This document shows, piece by piece, positions 58,135-64,000 of a stretch of DNA of 64,000 nucleotides. The stretch covers positions 3,483,640 to 3,547,639 of the forward strand of contig NC_022444.1 of assembly GCF_000468495.1 (NCBI RefSeq), read 5' to 3'. The stretch comes from Megalodesulfovibrio gigas DSM 1382 = ATCC 19364. GTDB taxonomy: Bacteria; Desulfobacterota; Desulfovibrionia; Desulfovibrionales; Desulfovibrionaceae. Position numbers and translations under genes: made by a program. Each line of letters opens with the position of its first letter. The first letter of the stretch is position 1. Below the pieces are notes generated by a model. The model made no database searches, was not told where the DNA came from, and saw only the letters and a list, made by a program, of their open reading frames with translations.

Positions 58135-58722
58135 CTATTCCTTGCCGCCGGGGCCAGGAACCGCCTTGCGGGTGGCCACCACGCTCAGCAGGGCATAGTT
58201 CTGCTTGTACACGGCTTGCACCGCCTCGGGCAGGACCACGTCCTTGACGGTAAGCGCATCGCCCACCTGCATGTTGCTCACGTCCAGGTCCACGCAGGCC
58301 GGGATGTCACCAGGCAGGCAGGTGATGATGATGGTGTCGTGGAAGGTTTCCATCATGCCGCCCAGCTTGAGGCCGGGGGCTTCGCCCACCTGGCGCAGGG
58401 GGACATTGAGGGTGACCTTCTTGTCGAAGTCCACGCCATAGAGGTCCAGATGCACCACCTGACGCTTGAAGGGGTGCTTCTGCACCTTCCACACCAGGGA
58501 GGGCCGGCCTTCCTCGCCGTCAATCACCAGGGAGAAGAGTTTGCTGGTGCCCACCTGACGGTAGGCCTTCTCGAAGGCGAGGGCGTCGATGGTCAGGGCG
58601 ATGTTTTCGCCGGACGCGGTGTAGTAAATGGCGGGAAATTCGCCAGCCACGCGCAGACGACGATTGGGGCCCTTGCCGGCAGAGTCGCGCCGAATGGCAG
58701 CGAGAGTGATTTGCTCAGCCAT
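58135..58722 (-). CDS. rplY: 50S ribosomal protein L25/Ctc (long form)
   Basis: 195 residues, so it is the two-domain CTC/TL5 form: an N-terminal 5S rRNA-binding L25 domain (AEQITLAAIRRDSAGKGPNR, then VHLDLYGVDF) and the C-terminal CTC beta domain (VTLNVPLRQVGEAPGLKLGG). Start 58722 (MAEQITL) is chosen. An in-frame TTG at 58728 lies closer to AAGGAG and would add two residues. Confidence 0.94.
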   Translation of the reverse strand: MAEQITLAAIRRDSAGKGPNRRLRVAGEFPAIYYTASGENIALTIDALAFEKAYRQVGTSKLFSLVIDGEEGRPSLVWKVQKHPFKRQVVHLDLYGVDFDKKVTLNVPLRQVGEAPGLKLGGMMETFHDTIIITCLPGDIPACVDLDVSNMQVGDALTVKDVVLPEAVQAVYKQNYALLSVVATRKAVPGPGGKE

Positions 58723-58758
58723 GATCAATGTGCTCCTTCACATGCACCGGCGGCGCGT

Positions 58759-59697
58759 TCAGACGAACAGGACGCTCACCGAGGATTCGGTATGAATATT
58801 GTGGATGGCCTTGGCCAACAGACCGGCCACGGACATGACCTCGATCTTGGGGCAGGCCTCCTTCTTTTCACCAAGGGGGATGGTGTTGGTCACCAGGATC
58901 TTGGAGAATTTGGACTGCTGCAGCCGTTCGATGGCCGGACCGGACAACACAGGATGGGTGGCGCAGGCGATCACTTCTTCGGCCCCCGCAGCCAGGAGCA
59001 CGTCGGCGGCGGCCACAATGGTGCCGGCGGTGTCGATCATGTCGTCCAGCACCACGGCGCGCTTGCCTTTCACGTCACCGATGACGTTCATGGCCTTGGC
59101 TTTGTTGGGTTCATCGCGACGCTTGTCGATGATGGCCAGGCTGGCGCCCATGCGCTTGGCGTAGGAGCGGGCGCGTTCGGTGCCGCCGGCATCGGGGGAC
59201 ACGCAGACGATGTCGCCCTCCAGGCCGCGCATGTATTCCAGGAATACTGGCAGCGCGTAGAGGTTGTCCACGGGAAGGTCGAAGAACCCCTGGATTTGCC
59301 CGGCGTGCAGGTCGATGGTGATGAGCCGGTGCATGCCGGCCACAGTCAAAAAGTCAGAGACCAGCTTGGCGCTGATGGGCGCACGGGGGACGACCTTGCG
59401 GTCCTGCCGGGCGTAGCCGTAGTAGGGGACCACCGCAGTGACCCGGCCGGCGCTGGCGCGCTTGAGGGCGTCCAGAATCAGGCACAGCTGCATCAGGTGG
59501 AAGTTGACCGGCGCACACGTGGGCTGCACGACAAAGACGTCGTTGCCGCGCACGTTGTCCTTGATCTCCACGCGGATTTCGCCGTCGCTGAAGGTCTCGG
59601 TCACCGCCGGGGTCAGCCGGCAGCCAAGGTGATCGCAAATCGCATACGCCAGCTCGGGGTTGGCGGTGCCCGTGACTATCTGCAGATCTCGGCTCAT
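58759..59697 (-). CDS. prs: Ribose-phosphate pyrophosphokinase (PRPP synthetase)
   Basis: 312 residues making PRPP from ribose 5-phosphate and ATP. Class I motifs: [20 protein letters not shown], the flexible loop [31 protein letters not shown] and the PRPP-binding [13 protein letters not shown]. Standard length. It follows tRNA-Gln and ispE on the same strand. Confidence 0.96.
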   Translation of the reverse strand: MSRDLQIVTGTANPELAYAICDHLGCRLTPAVTETFSDGEIRVEIKDNVRGNDVFVVQPTCAPVNFHLMQLCLILDALKRASAGRVTAVVPYYGYARQDRKVVPRAPISAKLVSDFLTVAGMHRLITIDLHAGQIQGFFDLPVDNLYALPVFLEYMRGLEGDIVCVSPDAGGTERARSYAKRMGASLAIIDKRRDEPNKAKAMNVIGDVKGKRAVVLDDMIDTAGTIVAAADVLLAAGAEEVIACATHPVLSGPAIERLQQSKFSKILVTNTIPLGEKKEACPKIEVMSVAGLLAKAIHNIHTESSVSVLFV

Positions 59698-59879
59698 GAC
59701 GGTTCTACGCTTGCACCAGTCCCGCTGGACCGGCGGCCGCTGTGCGCCCGCTTGCGCATGGCGCGCAATCAGTTTGGAATGCGTCCGGACCGGGCCAAGC
59801 CCGCGTCAGGGCGCAAGAGTCCAGGAGCTGCACGGCGGAACATGGTGCTCCGGCCGTGCTGCTCCCGGACGAAAAAAAA

Positions 59880-59955
59880 TGGCAGGGGCGGAAGGATTCG
59901 AACCCTCGAATGACGGGACCAAAACCCGTTGCCTTGCCAGCTTGGCGACACCCCT
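59880..59955 (-). tRNA. tRNA-Gln(TTG)
   Basis: 76 bases on the minus strand. Acceptor AGGGGTG/CGCCCCT, anticodon region CGGGTTTTGGTCCCG with anticodon TTG, T arm GGTTCGAATCC, discriminator G and encoded CCA, followed directly by a T run. It sits between ispE and prs, all in one orientation. Confidence 0.94.
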
Positions 59956-59958
59956 GCA

Positions 59959-60861
59959 TCACATGTGGCTGCTGAACACCCGCCCCGGACCGATCCAGGC
60001 CAGGGCCTCGGCCTGCCGGGCAAAGCTCCCGGCCAGTTCCGAGTTGCGGAACAACGCAAATACGCTTGACCCACTGCCGGAGAGCAGCACTCCCGCAGCG
60101 CCAGCCCTATAGGCCAGATCCTTAAGGAGAGTCAACCGGGGCTCACGGGGCAGCACCACAGGCTCAAAGCTATTAAAGAGCACCACAGCGTCAGTGAAAA
60201 TGACGTCTTTACGCGTGCCGAATGGGCTTGTCAAGGCCGGATTGCCGCCGCCGGGCATTTTGCCGTGCTCACTGTCCCATGTTGCGTACGCCCAGGCCGT
60301 GGACACGGGGATGGCCGGGCTGCACAGCACCAGCATGAATTCAGAAAGGTCAATATCCACAGGGGTCAGGCGTTCCCCAATGCCCTCTGCCAGGCAGGGC
60401 CGGCCTCCCTGCAAAAAAAAGGGCACGTCCGCGCCCAGGGCGGCAGCCAGGGAGGCCAGGCGCGATGCCGGCAAGGCGTTCGCGCCAGCCAATTGATTGA
60501 GCACCAGGAGCATGGCCGCGGCGTCTGCGCTGCCGCCGCCCAGGCCGGCACCCACGGGGATGCGCTTTTCCAGGTGCGCCGCCACATCCATGGACTGTTC
60601 CGCCGCCTGGACAAAGGCGGCATATGCCCTGGCCACCAGATTTTCCGGGCCGGCCAGGGCAGGATCGGAACAGGAGAAGCGCAGACCGCTGCCGGGCGCG
60701 CCCGGCGTCACGGTCAGCGTGTCCGTGGGGTGGGCCAGGGGCCAGAACAGGGTGGCGAGTTCATGGTAGCCGTCGGGCCGACGGCAGCGGATCTCCAGGA
60801 ACAGATTCACCTTGCAGCCCGGGTGCACGGTGTGCGCCGTCATGGCCGGGGCGGCGTTCAT
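59959..60861 (-). CDS. ispE: 4-diphosphocytidyl-2-C-methyl-D-erythritol kinase
   Basis: 300 residues; GHMP kinase of the non-mevalonate isoprenoid pathway. Motifs: [19 protein letters not shown] near the N-terminus, the ATP loop [17 protein letters not shown], and [15 protein letters not shown] near the end. ATG 60861 overlaps the hslV stop as ATGA; ATG 60843 (MTAHTVHPG) is an alternative. Its 3' end lies four bases from tRNA-Gln. Confidence 0.94.
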   Translation of the reverse strand: MNAAPAMTAHTVHPGCKVNLFLEIRCRRPDGYHELATLFWPLAHPTDTLTVTPGAPGSGLRFSCSDPALAGPENLVARAYAAFVQAAEQSMDVAAHLEKRIPVGAGLGGGSADAAAMLLVLNQLAGANALPASRLASLAAALGADVPFFLQGGRPCLAEGIGERLTPVDIDLSEFMLVLCSPAIPVSTAWAYATWDSEHGKMPGGGNPALTSPFGTRKDVIFTDAVVLFNSFEPVVLPREPRLTLLKDLAYRAGAAGVLLSGSGSSVFALFRNSELAGSFARQAEALAWIGPGRVFSSHM

Positions 60862-61439
60862 TTGGAGGGCGGCAGCACGGCCAGGGTTTCCAGCACGATG
60901 GAATCGTTGGTGAAGACGCACAGTTCCGCGGCAATGCGCATGGATTCCATGGCGGTCTTGTCGCAGGGCAGGTGCGCGTGGCGGGTCAGGGCACGGGCCG
61001 CGGCCAGGGCATAGGGCGCGCCGGAGCCGATGGCGGCAATGCCGTCGTCGGGCTCGATGACGTCCCCGGTGCCCGAGAGCATCAGGATGGAGGAGGCGTC
61101 CGCCACCAGAAGCATGGCTTCCAGGCGGCGCAGGTACTTGTCCTTGCGCCAGTCCTTGGCCAGTTCCACGCTGGCGCGGACGATTTGTCCGGAAAATTCC
61201 TCCAGCTTGGCCTCGAAGCGCTCGAAGAGGGTGAAGGCGTCTGCCGTGGCGCCGGCGAACCCGGCCAGCACCCGATCCTTGTACAGCCGCCGCACCTTGC
61301 GGGCCGTGTGCTTGATGGCGATGCTCTGGCCCAGGGTCACCTGCCCGTCGCCGGCCATGGCCACGCCGGTAGTGTCCTTGACGGCCAGCACCGTGGTGCC
61401 GCGCAGGAAGGGGAAGGATGAATCGGTGGTGTTGTTCAT
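60858..61439 (-). CDS. hslV: ATP-dependent protease peptidase subunit HslV
   Basis: 193 residues. Threonine peptidase: after a 14-residue propeptide (to FPFLRG) the mature enzyme begins [20 protein letters not shown], with the N-terminal catalytic Thr. [20 protein letters not shown] is also diagnostic. It works with the HslU unfoldase, whose gene is not adjacent here. It overlaps ispE (downstream) and the macro-domain gene (upstream) by four bases each, so the three are translationally coupled. Confidence 0.95.
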   Translation of the reverse strand: MNNTTDSSFPFLRGTTVLAVKDTTGVAMAGDGQVTLGQSIAIKHTARKVRRLYKDRVLAGFAGATADAFTLFERFEAKLEEFSGQIVRASVELAKDWRKDKYLRRLEAMLLVADASSILMLSGTGDVIEPDDGIAAIGSGAPYALAAARALTRHAHLPCDKTAMESMRIAAELCVFTNDSIVLETLAVLPPSK

Positions 61440-62002
61440 GCGGATGGTGCTCCAAAAAGCCGCGTGGCGACGCGGGTCCAGGTCTGCAGGGCGGCGTCGG
61501 CATACAGCCACATGGCCGCCTCGTCCACGCCGGGGGCCTCCTGCAGGCCCTCGGTCAGGGCGGCCAGGGCCACGGCGGCGGCCTCGTCCACGGGATAGCC
61601 GTATACGCCGCAGCTCACGGCCGGAAAGGCCACCCTGCGCGCGCCGTGCGTGCGGGCCAGGCGCAGGCTTTCCAGATAGCAGGCGCGCAACGCCGCGGCC
61701 TCGCCTTGCTTTCCGCCCCGCCAGATGGGGCCGACAGTATGGATGATCCATCTGGCCGGCAGCGCGAAGCCGGGGGTGATGGCCGCCTCGCCTGCATGCA
61801 GGGGGCCCCGCTGGCGGATGATTTCCTGACAGGCCTGCTGCAGGGGCTCCCAGCCGGCAGCCGTGTGGATGGCGCCATCAACGCCGCCGCCGCCGCGCAG
61901 TCCGGCATTGGCAGCGTTGACGATGGCGTCCACGGGCGCGGTGGTGATGTCCCCCTGCCGCAGGCAGAGCCGGGCGGCGGGCAGGGTCCAGCAGGCATCC
62001 AT
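61436..62002 (-). CDS. Macro-domain protein (O-acetyl-ADP-ribose deacetylase-like)
   Basis: 188 residues, single macro domain: [44 protein letters not shown] and [18 protein letters not shown]. These match the YmdB class that removes ADP-ribose or deacetylates O-acetyl-ADP-ribose. The catalytic Asn-Ala-Ala-Asn and the glycine loop are intact. The stop overlaps the hslV start (ATGA). Confidence 0.92.
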   Translation of the reverse strand: MDACWTLPAARLCLRQGDITTAPVDAIVNAANAGLRGGGGVDGAIHTAAGWEPLQQACQEIIRQRGPLHAGEAAITPGFALPARWIIHTVGPIWRGGKQGEAAALRACYLESLRLARTHGARRVAFPAVSCGVYGYPVDEAAAVALAALTEGLQEAPGVDEAAMWLYADAALQTWTRVATRLFGAPSA

Positions 62003-62016
62003 AGAAGTGAATTCCG

Positions 62017-62424
62017 TTATGATTTTGTCCAGAGATACAGGCCGGTGGCCTCGTCCAGGCCGCGCACCAGGGGGTCGCCTTCCAGTTGCAGGATGCAGGC
62101 CTCGGCGGCGAAGATGGGGCAGCCGGCCACGGCATGCCCGCCCAGGCAGCTGCCATCGTGGCGGCTCAGGGTCAGGTGCAGGTGGATGAAAGGTTCGCCG
62201 TCCTTGATGGAGACGTTGCCCACGCCGATGAGGATTTCCACGTTCTCGTCCACGGCGTGGTTGATGTAGCGCTGCTCGTCCTGCAGGTAGAAGCCGAGCA
62301 TGGCCTTTTCCAGCGCGCCGATGACCTGCACCGAGCCGCGGGTGATGTTGTGTTCCTTGCAGACGGCGGTCAATGCGTCCAGCAGATCGGCGCCCTTGGG
62401 CAGCCGCTTCAGCAGATGGCTCAT
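62017..62424 (-). CDS. PPC/DUF296 domain protein
   Basis: 135 residues forming one PPC (DUF296) domain: [30 protein letters not shown] and [17 protein letters not shown]. The metal-binding His pair HLH is present. Bacterial members are small trimeric proteins of unknown function, often called DNA-binding by analogy with plant AT-hook proteins. It lies 14 bases upstream of the macro-domain gene. Start ATG 62424 has AGGA upstream. Confidence 0.87.
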   Translation of the reverse strand: MSHLLKRLPKGADLLDALTAVCKEHNITRGSVQVIGALEKAMLGFYLQDEQRYINHAVDENVEILIGVGNVSIKDGEPFIHLHLTLSRHDGSCLGGHAVAGCPIFAAEACILQLEGDPLVRGLDEATGLYLWTKS

Positions 62425-62467
62425 GATCGATTCCTGATGAAAATAGCGTGGTGGTGTGGGGGATGCG

Positions 62468-63907
62468 TCAGAACAACGAAGGCCTGAGGAGCTCTTTGCG
62501 CTCCTTCTGCTTTTGCTTGAATCGTTCCAGCTCCCGCTTCTGCTCGGGAGCCTTGGCCAGTTCCTCGGCTTTCTTGGCGTGAAATTCCGTCCGGGACTCA
62601 TTTTGCAGATAAAAGGCCGCCCAGGCAAGGTGCATGTGGGCGTCGAAATACCTGCCGGCCTGGCCCAGGGCGCGGCCGTAGGCCTCATGGACTTCCGGAT
62701 CCTCGGGCAACTGGCGCAGGATGCGTTTGAAGGAGTCCATGGCCTGATCGATGTGGCCGGTATCGCCCAGGATGCGGCCCAGGAAGAAATGGGCCATGAG
62801 GTCGTCGCGGTTTTTGGCCAGGGCCCGCTGCAGCAGGGACGTGGCGGCCTGGAAGTCGCCCTGCTGGAACTTGAGCCGGGCGTATTCGCGCAGGAAGAGC
62901 GGGTCGTCCCCGCTGCAGCGCAGGCCGTCGTGGAAGGCGGCTTCGGCATCGTTGAAGCGGTTCATCCGCGTGAGGACGATGCCGCGGCCCAGGGCGTCCA
63001 GGCAAGGCTCTGTCGATTCCTGCCGCTGGAAGTAGGTGATGGCCACCTTGGGGTCCGTGTATCGGGCGCGGGTGAGGGTCTGGATGCGGCGGAAGCGGGT
63101 GTTGTCGTCCTTGCGGGCGCGGACATTGGCCGGCAGGCGCTCAATGTTCTGGGAGACGTAGCCGATGCGTTCCGACAGGCCGGGGTGGCTGGACAAATAT
63201 GTGGGCATGGAGCTGCCAGAGCCGCCCAGCCATTGATTCTTCTGGAGGATTTCAAACGCCCTGTGCAACCCCTGGGGCGGGTAGCCGGCATTGATGAGAT
63301 ATCCCAGGCCCACCTGGTCGGCTTCCTGTTCGTTGTCCCGGCTGTAGGAGAGCAGGGCTGCCTGCTGGGCGGCGGCGGAGCCCATCACCATGCCCTGGCC
63401 CTGTCTGCCGCCGATGAACACCCCGGCCAGGATGCCCAGCAGGGACAGCAGGGAGGTGGCGCCCATGGCCTCGATGCGTCGGGCGATGTGGCGTTGCGAG
63501 ACGTGGGCCAGCTCGTGCGCCATGACCCCGGCCACCTCGGATTCGTTTTCCATGTTCAGCAGCAGGCCGGAATAGACGAACACGTACCCCGCCGGCGCGG
63601 CAAAGGCGTTCAGGGCGCTGTGATTGATGACGCCGTGGGTGATCTCGAAGGGCTGCGGGGGCATGGCGGCCTTGAGCTTGCCGATCAGGTCTCCCACATA
63701 CGTTGTGACTTCCGGATCTTCGATGAGCGGCAGCCGCGAGCGCACCAGGACGTTGAACTTGTCCCCCAGTTCCTTTTCATCCTTGATGCCGAACTCTCCC
63801 AGGCCCAGGAAGGCCTCGGCCCTGGGCGCCCAGCCAGGGCACAGGGCCAGGGAGCAGATGAGCACGGCCAGCAGGCCGGTGAAGAGGAGGGTGCGCAGGA
63901 CATTCAT
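62468..63907 (-). CDS. Periplasmic M48 metalloprotease with TPR repeats (BepA/YfgC-like)
   Basis: 479 residues. A signal peptide (LRTLLFTGLLAVLICSLALC, then AEA) leads to an M48 peptidase domain with VAGVMAHELAHVSQRHIARR (HExxH) near residue 130 and the third zinc ligand Glu in SRDNEQEADQVGLGYLINAG. The C-terminal half holds four or five TPR-like repeats (ALGRGIVLTRMNRFNDAEAA, LKFQQGDFQAATSLLQRAL, FLGRILGDTGHIDQAMDSF). This is the architecture of BepA, which helps assemble or remove outer-membrane LPS-transport proteins. It heads a five-gene minus-strand series. Confidence 0.93.
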   Translation of the reverse strand: MNVLRTLLFTGLLAVLICSLALCPGWAPRAEAFLGLGEFGIKDEKELGDKFNVLVRSRLPLIEDPEVTTYVGDLIGKLKAAMPPQPFEITHGVINHSALNAFAAPAGYVFVYSGLLLNMENESEVAGVMAHELAHVSQRHIARRIEAMGATSLLSLLGILAGVFIGGRQGQGMVMGSAAAQQAALLSYSRDNEQEADQVGLGYLINAGYPPQGLHRAFEILQKNQWLGGSGSSMPTYLSSHPGLSERIGYVSQNIERLPANVRARKDDNTRFRRIQTLTRARYTDPKVAITYFQRQESTEPCLDALGRGIVLTRMNRFNDAEAAFHDGLRCSGDDPLFLREYARLKFQQGDFQAATSLLQRALAKNRDDLMAHFFLGRILGDTGHIDQAMDSFKRILRQLPEDPEVHEAYGRALGQAGRYFDAHMHLAWAAFYLQNESRTEFHAKKAEELAKAPEQKRELERFKQKQKERKELLRPSLF

Positions 63908-63944
63908 GGCTGGTTCGGCTGTGTATGGCGGGTTAGTGCACGTT

Positions 63945-64000
63945 GTTTTTGAAAAAACTCTCGGGGGAAAGCCTTTCTAGAGAAAGGTTCTTCCCCCGAA
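63945..64000. repeat. Dispersed intergenic repeat (relative of 10430-10480)
   Basis: TTGAAAAAACTCTCGGGGGA then AAGCCTTTCTAGAGAAAGGTT and CTTCCCCCGA, a palindrome cut by the window end. It matches the first unit downstream of fdhB with several substitutions. Confidence 0.75.

Noticed and set aside
57382..59913. Open plus-strand frame of about 840 codons across pth, rplY and prs
   Set aside because: It crosses three recognised genes and their spacers on the other strand; composition is typical of antisense shadow frames.

Overview
The window looks like chromosomal DNA of a high-GC sulfate reducer of the Desulfovibrionaceae (Desulfovibrio or Megalodesulfovibrio type). The evidence is a periplasmic-type formate dehydrogenase with its FdhE factor, a short siroheme sulfite reductase of the Desulfovibrio assimilatory type, a UGA-containing DsrE-like gene, and the housekeeping run ispE, tRNA-Gln, prs, rplY, pth, carD, rho. 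No species marker was searched, so the genus is an inference.

Layout. 1-4838: an ABC importer operon (DUF3798 binding protein, two-domain ATPase, two permeases). 4768-6430: an IS1595-like transposase without its DDE residues, and a ModE-type one-domain regulator. 6446-11636: a palindromic operator, fdhA (Cys instead of Sec), fdhB, an intergenic repeat block and fdhE. 11665-21652: a 9.7 kb block that reads as an integrated iteron plasmid. Both edges carry an IS6/IS26-like terminal repeat followed by a serine resolvase gene (intact on the left, truncated on the right). Inside are hipBA, a MNT/HEPN pair, decayed Fic, methyltransferase and PIN genes, ParA with a small partner, a TrfA-like initiator with eight iterons, and mobilisation remnants.

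21675-27959: a PAS histidine kinase, a CheB-CheR-PAS protein and a divergent sigma-54 response regulator. 28192-38058: an envelope-stress set (BON, DUF3309, CsbD, a 2,870-residue cyclic beta-1,2-glucan synthase, truncated DUF883) ending in an IS5 remnant. 38596-44600: a glucosaminidase-amidase, an amidohydrolase, a patatin-like lipase, a GIY-YIG protein and an IS630 remnant. 44837-45869: the sulfite reductase and the selenoprotein.

45974-54444: a mobile-element zone between tRNA-Pro(GGG) and tRNA-Thr(CGT). It holds a duplicated integrase end flanking a PD-(D/E)XK-like gene, two tyrosine integrases, an AbrB-like protein, an unannotated 33-residue hydrophobic peptide gene, an AT-rich segment inside a large inverted repeat, a broken phage primase/helicase gene and a XRE repressor. 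54513-63907: conserved chromosomal genes on the minus strand (rho, carD, pth, rplY, prs, tRNA-Gln, ispE, hslV, a macro-domain gene, a PPC-domain gene and an M48 protease).

Three themes stand out. Formate oxidation genes sit next to a ModE-like regulator and a matching palindrome. A dead plasmid has kept its toxin-antitoxin modules while other cargo decayed. A small DsrE protein is probably cut short by pipelines because its in-frame UGA encodes selenocysteine.
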